A stretch of 64,000 nt of DNA from a candidate division WOR-1 bacterium RIFOXYB2_FULL_45_9 (GTDB taxonomy: Bacteria > Margulisbacteria > WOR-1 > O2-12-FULL-45-9 > XYB2-FULL-48-7): positions 1,511,470 through 1,575,469 of the forward strand of contig MEUD01000001.1 of NCBI GenBank assembly GCA_001771575.1, given 5' to 3'. Positions within the stretch are counted from its first letter, which is position 1. Each line of letters begins with the position of its first letter. The notes under the pieces are model-generated. The model saw only the letters and a list, made by a program, of their open reading frames with translations. It had not been told where the DNA came from and did no database searches. The position numbers were made by a program, and so were the translations under genes. This document shows positions 1 through 7,042 of this stretch, piece by piece.

Positions 1-371
1 TAGCCGGCGATCGGATGGGCGACCAATCCCAATTCAGTCGCGCGATAGATCAGGGCCGCGGTCGCCATTCCTGTGTCAAACATATAGTATTCCCGTCCAT
101 CCTTCATCTGGCAGTCGTCCTCTTTTCTACAGCAGACGGCGATGATCATAGACGCGTCAAAGGTCCATTCGTTCCCGGGCGACATGGCGGTTTTTACGGC
201 GGCAAGCTGGCCCGGTTCAGAGACAAAGACGTAGCGCCAGGGCTGTTTATTGAAGCAAGAAGGGGCTAAGCCGGCGCATTCGGCAAGGTCGGAGATCAAT
301 TCATCGGTGATCGAAACCGCTTCCAGCGATCGATAGGCGCGTCGTGTTTTAATGGCTGATATTACGTCCAT
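1..371 (-). CDS. Nitroreductase family protein (3' end beyond window)
   Basis: The reading frame on the minus strand starts at ATG 371 and runs off the left edge after 123 codons. The N-terminus (MDVISAIKTRRAYRSL, then a PSCFNKQPWRYVFV segment) is typical of FMN-dependent NAD(P)H nitroreductases: an early Arg-rich helix that contacts FMN phosphate, followed by a conserved NxQPW motif. Such enzymes are soluble flavoproteins that reduce nitro-compounds, quinones or flavins. The substrate cannot be deduced. No SD precedes the ATG. A TTGACT-N18-TATACT promoter ends 7 nt before it, so the mRNA is probably leaderless. Family assignment is confident, function only general. Confidence 0.85.
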   Translation of the reverse strand, partial: MDVISAIKTRRAYRSLEAVSITDELISDLAECAGLAPSCFNKQPWRYVFVSEPGQLAAVKTAMSPGNEWTFDASMIIAVCCRKEDDCQMKDGREYYMFDTGMATAALIYRATELGLVAHPIAG

Positions 372-378
372 TAACGCG

Positions 379-408
379 AGTATAGTTCGGGCATTGGCGA
401 GAAGTCAA
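379..408 (-). promoter_or_regulatory. sigma70-like promoter of the nitroreductase gene
   Basis: On the minus strand TTGACT (408-403) is followed after 18 nt by TATACT (384-379). The start codon lies 7 nt further on, which leaves essentially no leader. It sits back to back with the promoter at 416-444. Confidence 0.6.
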
Positions 409-415
409 GAGACCC

Positions 416-444
416 TTGACTATTATTGGTTAACGGCCTAAAAT
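416..444 (+). promoter_or_regulatory. sigma70-like promoter of the Met-rich membrane protein gene
   Basis: TTGACT (416-421), a 17-nt spacer and TAAAAT (439-444). A start near 451 would give a leader of about 30 nt that carries the AGGAGG SD before ATG 482. Confidence 0.65.
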
Positions 445-481
445 TCCGACTGGTAAAAGATTTTGTTTTAGGAGGTAAGCT

Positions 482-799
482 ATGGGAATATCATCGTTTT
501 TGGTTATTTGGTCCTTGCTTATGGCGCTTGTCTTGCTGGCGATCGGGTTCATTACCTGGGTTTTGGCGGTCAAAGAGTCGGGCTGGCTGAAAATCACCGG
601 ACAAATCATCGCGGTGGTGATCGTGGTACTGACCCTCCTTCTCCTGGTCATTGGCAGCAGTTATCGCGATAAAATGCCTTATCGCGGAATGGGGAGCGGG
701 ATGATGATGAAAAATGACGCCCCCTGCATGGACAAAGGTGAGATGAAAGGAATGATGCCAAAAGGCAAAATGACCGCTCCGATGAAAATGAACAAGTAA
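482..799 (+). CDS. Small membrane protein with Met/Lys-rich tail
   Basis: A 105-aa protein preceded by a strong SD (AGGAGGTAAG, about 470-479) and a canonical promoter. Two hydrophobic segments (about residues 5-28 and 38-61) form a helical hairpin. The remaining 40 residues are hydrophilic and unusually rich in methionine (MGSGMMM, KGMMPKGKM and similar) with Lys and a single Cys. Met-rich tails of this kind can bind Cu(I)/Ag(I), so a role in metal handling is possible but is inference only. I do not recognise a named family. The gene is monocistronic. Confidence 0.75.
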   Translation: MGISSFLVIWSLLMALVLLAIGFITWVLAVKESGWLKITGQIIAVVIVVLTLLLLVIGSSYRDKMPYRGMGSGMMMKNDAPCMDKGEMKGMMPKGKMTAPMKMNK

Positions 800-813
800 A
801 TATCGGTTGCTAC

Positions 814-841
814 TTGACAATAATTAATAATAGTAGATAAT
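814..841 (+). promoter_or_regulatory. sigma70-like promoter of the vWA lipoprotein gene
   Basis: TTGACA (814-819), a 16-nt spacer and GATAAT (836-841). This predicts a leader of about 100 nt before ATG 946. Confidence 0.6.
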
Positions 842-945
842 TATTCAGCCTTGGCCTAAAGTAAATATAAATAACCGGGAGGTGTCTTTTAGTAAAATCT
901 GTGTTTAATCCCAAAAAAATCTTAACAAAAGAGGTATTAGAGATC

Positions 946-2136
946 ATGTTTAAAAAAAGTTTGTATGTCTTGATAGGGATCGCGATCGTTGGGGTAGCAA
1001 TGTTTGGCTGTTCGGCCACCTCGTCGTTTACTTCCAGCAAAGATCCAGGCGTCTTGGGTTCGTCTGAAGTGACGATGAGCGGCGCCGCCAGCTTTACCGG
1101 CGGCAAAGTCGAGGTCAACCTCTCGTCGTTGATCAAAGGAACGGGAGAAGTGTTGACCCTGGAAAAAGGACGATTTAACGTTTATGTCGGAAAAGACGGG
1201 GTTCCGACCGTTGACTGGGGGAGCGTTGACTTTGCCATGCCGACCGATACCGATAAGCCGATCGATATGGTCTTTATCCTGGATAATACCGGGAGCATGG
1301 GAGGATCGATCACTGGCGCGATAAACAGCATTGTCGCTTTCTCCGCCTCGCTTGAAGCGGATAAAGTTGACGCTAAGTTCGCTCTGGTCACCTTCGGCGA
1401 CAGCGCCCTCCATCCGACCCCGGCTGGCTATATCACCTCCGAAAGCTTTACCGACGCTTCCTATGTCAGGCCGATTCTTAATTTTACTGACGCCGCGACT
1501 TTAAAAACGACTTTGGAAACCGTTCATGCCGATGCTGGAGGCGATGGTCCGGAAAATCCTCTGGATGCGATTATGCACGCCTATAATAATTTTACCTGGA
1601 GATCTGGAGCGCAGAAGGTCATTGTAGTGATAACGGACATTAACGGTCACCAAAATGTTGCAGGCGACACCTCTTCGGACAATAAATGCTTAACGTCAAT
1701 TGAAGCGGTCGCTCTTAACCTGGCGGGGAAAGCGGTTGTCTACGCGGTCAGCCCGAATTATTCTACCGACCAGTCCCCATATTGCGATGTCCGGCGTTTA
1801 GCTGATGGATTGGGCGAAGGACGAGCTACCCCACTTAGCAATACCGGAGGAAAATGGGTCAACTTTAACACCAGTTACGATCTTACCGATCTGGGCATTT
1901 CCGCCGTGGTCAGCAAAGGATATAAGTTTACCTTTGACTACTCCTTTGCCGATGGGACCTGGTGGGTCCATATCCTCGTCGATACAGATGGCGATGGGGT
2001 GATGGACAGCGAACTGCTGATCAAGATCATCGTCTCCGGCGGCACCGGAAGCTCGAGCATTAAGTCGGCGACCGTGGTTGAGTCCAGGCCGCTTTCAGAA
2101 TCTGAAATCATCAGGCTCCAAACGATAAAACAATAA
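946..2136 (+). CDS. von Willebrand factor A domain lipoprotein
   Basis: A 396-aa exported protein. The start at 946 is chosen because it gives a compact signal peptide (MFKKSLYVLIGIAIVGVAMF) ending in a GC lipobox, and GAGGT lies upstream. A GTG at 901 would add 15 unlikely residues. After a roughly 80-residue N-terminal beta-rich region comes a vWA domain with a metal-ion-dependent adhesion site: DNTGSM (DxxGS in modified form), later a TFG segment, and an IVVITDINGH strand. The C-terminal 80 residues contain DTDGDGVMD, a calcium-binding-like Asp loop. It is probably a membrane-anchored periplasmic or surface adhesion/scaffold protein. A strong terminator follows. Confidence 0.8.
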   Translation: MFKKSLYVLIGIAIVGVAMFGCSATSSFTSSKDPGVLGSSEVTMSGAASFTGGKVEVNLSSLIKGTGEVLTLEKGRFNVYVGKDGVPTVDWGSVDFAMPTDTDKPIDMVFILDNTGSMGGSITGAINSIVAFSASLEADKVDAKFALVTFGDSALHPTPAGYITSESFTDASYVRPILNFTDAATLKTTLETVHADAGGDGPENPLDAIMHAYNNFTWRSGAQKVIVVITDINGHQNVAGDTSSDNKCLTSIEAVALNLAGKAVVYAVSPNYSTDQSPYCDVRRLADGLGEGRATPLSNTGGKWVNFNTSYDLTDLGISAVVSKGYKFTFDYSFADGTWWVHILVDTDGDGVMDSELLIKIIVSGGTGSSSIKSATVVESRPLSESEIIRLQTIKQ

Positions 2137-2156
2137 GTTAGGTTTAGCTGGAGCGC

Positions 2157-2189
2157 AGGGCTCCCCGAAAGGGGAGCCCTGTTTTTTTT
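2157..2189 (+). terminator. Rho-independent terminator after the vWA gene
   Basis: A 10-bp GC-rich stem (AGGGCTCCCC / GGGGAGCCCT) with a GAAA tetraloop, followed by a run of eight T. It separates the vWA gene from the ftsK promoter. Confidence 0.9.
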
Positions 2190-2202
2190 GGGGTTGGGTT
2201 TT

Positions 2203-2231
2203 TTGACGGTCTCTTTAGCGTGTGATATACT
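2203..2231 (+). promoter_or_regulatory. ftsK promoter (leaderless architecture)
   Basis: TTGACG (2203-2208), a 17-nt spacer and TATACT (2226-2231). The ATG of ftsK is only 9 nt downstream and no SD is present. Confidence 0.65.
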
Positions 2232-2240
2232 CACTTTGAA

Positions 2241-4451
2241 ATGCCTCCAAAAAAAAGCAAGAAGGCCAAAGAAAACCAGATCCCATCCAAATTCAAACAA
2301 GATATCATCGGCATCCTGCTAATTGCCCTCGCATTGATCATTTATATCTCCAACCAATCGTCGGCGACCGGCCTGGTCGGTCTTTATGTGATCAAAAAAG
2401 CGCTTCGATCGGTGATGGGGGTTGGGATCTACATTCTTCCCTTATTTATTGCTTTATACGGTGTGATCATGCTCCTCCGCCACGAGATCAAGGAGCTGGC
2501 GGTCCGTTTGACCGGGCTTTTTGTCCTATTTTTAGTCTACATTACGACGGCGCAATTCATTGATCCCGCTTATTTTACCGGTTTGGCTGAATACCCGATT
2601 GTCCAGGGAGCGGGGGGGGCGGCCGGTTTTTTCTTCCGTTTTATCCTGGAGAAGACGGTTGGTTTAGCCGGTTCGTACATCCTTCTCTCGACTTTTGGGT
2701 TTATCGGCCTCCTTTTAATGTTCAATTTAACTTTTCAAAGCTTGATTGCTTTTATAATGGGATTGTTCCATTTTGAGAGCGAAGTAGGAAAAACAAAACC
2801 GACCCCCGCCAGGAGAGCGGCGGCCGATCCTCCCCCCCAGGCCAAGGAAGTCCCCACGGTTGTTACACAGATCTCTCTTCCTGAACAGGAAAACGAGCCG
2901 ATAGAAGAGACGCGAAAGCCGGTACTAGAGTTCCCCATGCCCAAATACGATAATGAGACTGATACCAAAGAAGAAGAGACGGAAGATGAACGCAAGGAGT
3001 ATTCTAACTATAAACTCCCGCCGCTCGATTTACTGGAAGACCAGACTGCCAAAGAAAAGAAACAGGCGGATAAAATGAGAGAAACCACCGAAATGCGCAA
3101 GCATCTGCTGGAAGATGCCCTGCGAAGTTTTGGAGTCGGGGCGCATGTTGTTTCGATCTTTCAGGGGCCATCCGTTACCCGCTATGAGCTTCAGCCGGAG
3201 CCCGGGGTCAAGGTGAGCCGGATCGCGAACCTGGCCGACGATATTGCCCTTAACCTGGCCGCTTCGGGGGTGAGGATCGAAGCCCCAGTCCCAGGAAAAT
3301 CGGTGGTCGGGATCGAGGTCCCCAACGCCATGACCACTACCGTCCGCCTGAAGGAGTTGGCCAAACAGAACGACTTTCGCAAAAACTCGTCTAAACTGTA
3401 CATTACCATCGGCAAAGACCTGGCCGGGGCCCCAATCTACGGCGACTTGGGGAAGATGCCTCACTTGCTGATTGCCGGCACTACCGGCTCCGGTAAAAGT
3501 GTTTTCGTCAATTCCCTGATCATGAGCATTCTCCTGCGGGCGCGACCGGATGAGGTCAAGATGCTGATGATCGACCCGAAAATGGTGGAACTCTCGATCT
3601 ACGACGGGATCGCCCACCTGCTGGCGCCGGTAGTGACCGACGTTAGAAAAGCTTCCGCCACTTTGAAGACCTGGGTCATCTGGGAGATGGAGCGGCGCTA
3701 TAAATTATTTCACGATATGGGAGCGAGGAACCTCCAGGCTTATAACAATAAAGTTGACAAAGACCAGCGGCTTCCCTTTATCGTGGTGATCATCGACGAG
3801 CTGGCCGACCTGATGATGGTGGCGGCCAATGAGGTCGAGGCGTCTATCTGCCGTATCGCGCAAATGGCCCGCGCCACCGGGATCCACCTGGTGGTCGCCA
3901 CACAGCGTCCGTCGGTCGATGTTATCACCGGGTTGATCAAGGCGAACATTCCGTCGCGGGTCGCTTTCGCGGTCGCGACGCAAATTGATTCCCGCGTGAT
4001 CTTAGACAGTTCGGGGGCGGAGAAACTGCTCGGGCGGGGAGATATGCTCTATAACCCGATCGGAGCGATGAAGCCGACCCGGGTCCAGGGGTGTTTCCTG
4101 ACCGACAAAGAGACCGAGCGGGTCCTGGAGTTTATCAAAAAGCAGGCCGATCCCGACTATCTTAAGGAGATCACCGAGATCGCCCCGCTGACCGAAGGGG
4201 AAAAGAGCGGCGAAGGAGGGGGGGGGGATGGCCGGGATGCGATGTTTGGCGATGTTGCCAAATTGATTGTCGAGACCCAGGTCGCCTCAACCTCGTATAT
4301 TCAAAGAAAGTTTCGGATCGGTTATAACCGGGCGGCCCGGCTGATGGACGAGCTTCAGGCGGCCGGCATTGTCAGCGTTCCGGACGGCGAAGGAAAAGGG
4401 CGTCGTGTTTTGGCCTCCAGAGAGACTCTTTCCGGTATGGGTATTCAGTGA
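2241..4451 (+). CDS. ftsK: DNA translocase FtsK/SpoIIIE
   Basis: A 736-aa ATP-driven DNA pump that clears and resolves chromosomes at the division septum. The N-terminal 175 residues hold about four membrane helices. An acidic, Pro-rich linker (about 180-270) follows, then the RecA-like motor with Walker A GTTGSGKS (residues 413-420), the conserved IDPK segment, EMERRY and Walker B VVIIDELADL. The C-terminal 70 residues form the gamma winged helix that reads KOPS/SRS-type polarity sequences. A Gly-rich linker encoded by nine consecutive G (4218-4226) joins the motor to gamma, and a second run of eight G lies at 2612-2619. The start codon has no SD and the promoter abuts it. The stop overlaps the next gene by 4 nt. 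Confidence 0.96.
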   Translation: MPPKKSKKAKENQIPSKFKQDIIGILLIALALIIYISNQSSATGLVGLYVIKKALRSVMGVGIYILPLFIALYGVIMLLRHEIKELAVRLTGLFVLFLVYITTAQFIDPAYFTGLAEYPIVQGAGGAAGFFFRFILEKTVGLAGSYILLSTFGFIGLLLMFNLTFQSLIAFIMGLFHFESEVGKTKPTPARRAAADPPPQAKEVPTVVTQISLPEQENEPIEETRKPVLEFPMPKYDNETDTKEEETEDERKEYSNYKLPPLDLLEDQTAKEKKQADKMRETTEMRKHLLEDALRSFGVGAHVVSIFQGPSVTRYELQPEPGVKVSRIANLADDIALNLAASGVRIEAPVPGKSVVGIEVPNAMTTTVRLKELAKQNDFRKNSSKLYITIGKDLAGAPIYGDLGKMPHLLIAGTTGSGKSVFVNSLIMSILLRARPDEVKMLMIDPKMVELSIYDGIAHLLAPVVTDVRKASATLKTWVIWEMERRYKLFHDMGARNLQAYNNKVDKDQRLPFIVVIIDELADLMMVAANEVEASICRIAQMARATGIHLVVATQRPSVDVITGLIKANIPSRVAFAVATQIDSRVILDSSGAEKLLGRGDMLYNPIGAMKPTRVQGCFLTDKETERVLEFIKKQADPDYLKEITEIAPLTEGEKSGEGGGGDGRDAMFGDVAKLIVETQVASTSYIQRKFRIGYNRAARLMDELQAAGIVSVPDGEGKGRRVLASRETLSGMGIQ

Positions 4452-5275
4452 GAAATTTTGGCCTCTGTCTTGCCCTTTGCCTTGCCCTCTGTCCCGCCAT
4501 TGATGCCCTCCAGTATCCCCAACGGGTCATTTCCTGTACCCCCGCCTTGACCGAGATCCTTTTTGCCCTCAAGCTTGACCGGGAAATAATTGGCGTGACT
4601 ACTAATTGCAACTATCCTCCGGCTGCCCTAAAGAAAGAAAAGATCGGCGGGTTTATGATCAACCTGGAAAAAGTTGCTTCGCTTAAACCGGATTTGGTGG
4701 CGGCGCAAGCGGACGCGCAAAAGAAGGAGATCGACAAGCTTGCCGCTCATGGTCTGCCGGTCTGGTCAAAAAACCTCCGCACGGCCAAAGAGATCTTTAC
4801 CGCGATCGATGAGCTGGGGAAAGTTACCGGCCGGACTGCCGAAGCAAAGGCTCTTTTAAAGGGGATATATAAAGAGGTCGCCGGAACAAGGGCCCAGGTC
4901 AAACGTTCAGGCCGGAGCCGCCAAAAAGTAGTATTGATCGTCGGAATTGATCCGCTGATCGTGGTCGGCGGCGGGAATTTCATTAATGATCTTTTGGGTT
5001 GGGCCGGTGCCGACAATATTGCCGGAGCGAGCGCCGCCGCTTATCCCCAATTCAGCCACGAAAAATTAATCAAAGAAGATCCCGACGCGATCATTATACC
5101 TCAAGGCTTGGTCGGTCAGATAAATATGCGAGCCGACAGCCGCTGGCAAAAACTTCAAGCGGTCCGCCGGCGCAGAGTTCTCTACATCGACGCGGATATT
5201 GTTTCCAGGCCCGGGCCGCGGATCGCCCTGGCGGCAAAAACTATTGCCGATTATCTCTACCCTCCCAAATGGTAG
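4448..5275 (+). CDS. ABC transporter substrate-binding protein, BtuF/FecB type
   Basis: A 275-aa periplasmic binding protein that starts with GTG overlapping the ftsK stop (GTGA). A signal peptide (RNFGLCLALCLALCPAIDA) precedes the class III helical-backbone fold seen in cobalamin, haem and siderophore receptors: N-terminal lobe RVISCTPALTEILFAL, then NLEKVASLKPDLV, and a C-terminal lobe with VVGGGNFINDLL. It would hand its ligand to the permease and ATPase encoded immediately downstream. The ligand (B12, haem or ferric chelate) cannot be decided, and no cobalamin riboswitch was found upstream. Co-transcription with ftsK is likely. Confidence 0.88.
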   Translation: MRNFGLCLALCLALCPAIDALQYPQRVISCTPALTEILFALKLDREIIGVTTNCNYPPAALKKEKIGGFMINLEKVASLKPDLVAAQADAQKKEIDKLAAHGLPVWSKNLRTAKEIFTAIDELGKVTGRTAEAKALLKGIYKEVAGTRAQVKRSGRSRQKVVLIVGIDPLIVVGGGNFINDLLGWAGADNIAGASAAAYPQFSHEKLIKEDPDAIIIPQGLVGQINMRADSRWQKLQAVRRRRVLYIDADIVSRPGPRIALAAKTIADYLYPPKW

Positions 5276-5294
5276 TGTGGTAGAATTAGCCCGC

Positions 5295-6278
5295 ATGAAA
5301 AGGGCCCTCAATAAGAATCAGGCGGCAGCCGCGACGGTTATTATATTTTTACTGCTAATAATAGCGATCGTCGCTTCTTTTTACTTTGGTTCGGTCTATA
5401 TTTCTCCCGAACGGCTCTTCAGCAGTGAGATCTTCTGGCAGATCCGCTTTCCCCGGATCATTCTGGCCGCTCTGGTCGGGAGCATGCTCGCTTTATCCGG
5501 CGTTGTTCTGCAGGGGGTTTTGCGCAATCCGTTGGCCGATCCTTACATCCTGGGCGTTTCGTCCGGCGGCGCGATCGGCGCCGCGATCGCCATCGCTTTT
5601 GGGATCAACCTGGTGGTCTTTGGCATGAGCTCTGTGCCGGCCCTTGCTTTCTTCTTTTCGCTGATCGCCGTCCTGATCGTTTACCAGATCTCCAAGGTCA
5701 GCGGCCGGACCGCCCCGGAAACCCTGATTTTGGCCGGCGTGGCTATCTCCGCTTTTTGCGCCGCGATCTTAGCCTTGATCATTATCTTGACCGGAAACCT
5801 GGAGGCGATCTATTTCTGGCTGTTGGGAAGCTTATCGTCGGCCAGTTGGACCCAGGTCTACACCGTTATCCCGTACGCCTTGATCGGCGGATTGGTCGCT
5901 TATTTCTTTTCCAAGGAGCTGAACGCTTTTTTACTTGGCGAAGAAATGGCCCTCTCCCTGGGGGTGGAGGTTGAGCGGGTCAAGATCATTTTGATCGCCG
6001 CCGCCTCCCTGATGACCGCCGCCGCGGTCTCCGTTTCCGGCTTGATCGGCTTTGTTGGGCTGATCGTGCCGCATTTTATCCGCCTTTTGATCGGTTCCAA
6101 CCACCGGTTTTTGATCCCTTTATCGGTCTTGTCCGGCATGCTCCTTCTGGTAACGGCCGATGTTATCGCGAGGGTGGCAATTGCTCCGCTGGAGATCCCG
6201 ATCGGAGTGGTCATGGCGCTGATCGGTTCTCCCTTCTTTCTTTATCTGCTCCGCCGGCGGCGGCGAGGTGAAAGATGA
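5295..6278 (+). CDS. FecCD-family ABC transporter permease
   Basis: A 327-aa inner-membrane permease of the BtuC/FecCD family. It has about ten hydrophobic helices, the early RFPRIILAALVGSMLALSG signature, the NPLADPYILGVSSGG motif, and the PHFIRLLIGSNHR coupling segment that docks to the ATPase. ATG 5295 is chosen because it gives a normal N-terminus. An in-frame start at 5199 would overlap the upstream gene by 77 nt. TGG-TAGAAT (5278-5286), 8 nt before the ATG, could add a leaderless internal promoter. It overlaps the ATPase gene by 4 nt. Confidence 0.92.
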   Translation: MKRALNKNQAAAATVIIFLLLIIAIVASFYFGSVYISPERLFSSEIFWQIRFPRIILAALVGSMLALSGVVLQGVLRNPLADPYILGVSSGGAIGAAIAIAFGINLVVFGMSSVPALAFFFSLIAVLIVYQISKVSGRTAPETLILAGVAISAFCAAILALIIILTGNLEAIYFWLLGSLSSASWTQVYTVIPYALIGGLVAYFFSKELNAFLLGEEMALSLGVEVERVKIILIAAASLMTAAAVSVSGLIGFVGLIVPHFIRLLIGSNHRFLIPLSVLSGMLLLVTADVIARVAIAPLEIPIGVVMALIGSPFFLYLLRRRRRGER

Positions 6279-7042
6279 GCGCCCTGCGAATTGAAAATTT
6301 AACCTCCGGTTACGACCGGAAAAAACCGGTCGTCAAAGAATTGAACCTGGCGGTCAAAGAGGGTGAATTCGTCGGGATCGTCGGGCCGAACGGCTGTGGG
6401 AAAACGACACTGCTGAAAACGATCATCGGGGTCATTAAGCCGTATTCAGGGAGCCTGGCGGTCGGTGGCCGCCTGGTCGAGCAGTTGAATCGCCGCGACC
6501 TGGCGAGAAAGATCGCCCTGGTCCCGCAGATGATGGAGCCGGTCGAAGGTTTTACCGTGGAAGATATGGTCCTGATGGGGCGCCTGCCATACCTGGAGCG
6601 CTTCGCTTTTGAATCGGCCGAAGATTATGAGGCAGTGGAGTGGGCGATCGAACAGCTTCGGATCGAGGAGCTGAAAGGGAGGATGGTCGACGAATTATCA
6701 GGCGGGGAATTCCAGCGGGTAATGATCGCCAGGGCGCTGGCCCAGGAGCCAAACCTGCTTCTGCTGGACGAGCCGATCTCGCATCTTGATATCCGCTATC
6801 AGGTTAAGATCTGCCGGCTGCTACGGCGCTTGCGGGCCCACTGCTCACTGCTGGCGACCTTCCACGACCTCAATCTGGCTTCCCGTTTCTGCACCAGACT
6901 GGTCCTGATGAGCCGCGGCCGGATTGTGGCCGACGGTCCGCCCGCTGAAGTTGTGACGGCGGAAAATATTTGGAAGGTCTACCGGATCAAGGTTGACGTC
7001 AAGAAGAGCCACGAGAAAGTCCGCTATGTCCTTCTTCCGTAA
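6275..7042 (+). CDS. ABC transporter ATP-binding protein, BtuD/FecE type
   Basis: A 255-aa cytoplasmic ATPase that energises the importer formed with the two genes upstream. Walker A GPNGCGKTT lies at residues 37-45, followed by the Q-loop (ALVPQMM), the signature LSGGEFQR, Walker B LLLLDEP and the switch His in TFHDLNLA. The sequence is typical of the iron-chelate/cobalamin subclass. It starts in an ATGA overlap with the permease stop, and its own end overlaps the next gene by 17 nt, so the run 2241-9296 looks like one transcription unit. Confidence 0.93.
   Translation: MSALRIENLTSGYDRKKPVVKELNLAVKEGEFVGIVGPNGCGKTTLLKTIIGVIKPYSGSLAVGGRLVEQLNRRDLARKIALVPQMMEPVEGFTVEDMVLMGRLPYLERFAFESAEDYEAVEWAIEQLRIEELKGRMVDELSGGEFQRVMIARALAQEPNLLLLDEPISHLDIRYQVKICRLLRRLRAHCSLLATFHDLNLASRFCTRLVLMSRGRIVADGPPAEVVTAENIWKVYRIKVDVKKSHEKVRYVLLP

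Noticed and set aside
4380..4450. Cobalamin riboswitch before the BtuF-like gene
   Set aside because: The gene overlaps the ftsK stop and no B12-box-like sequence or leader is present.
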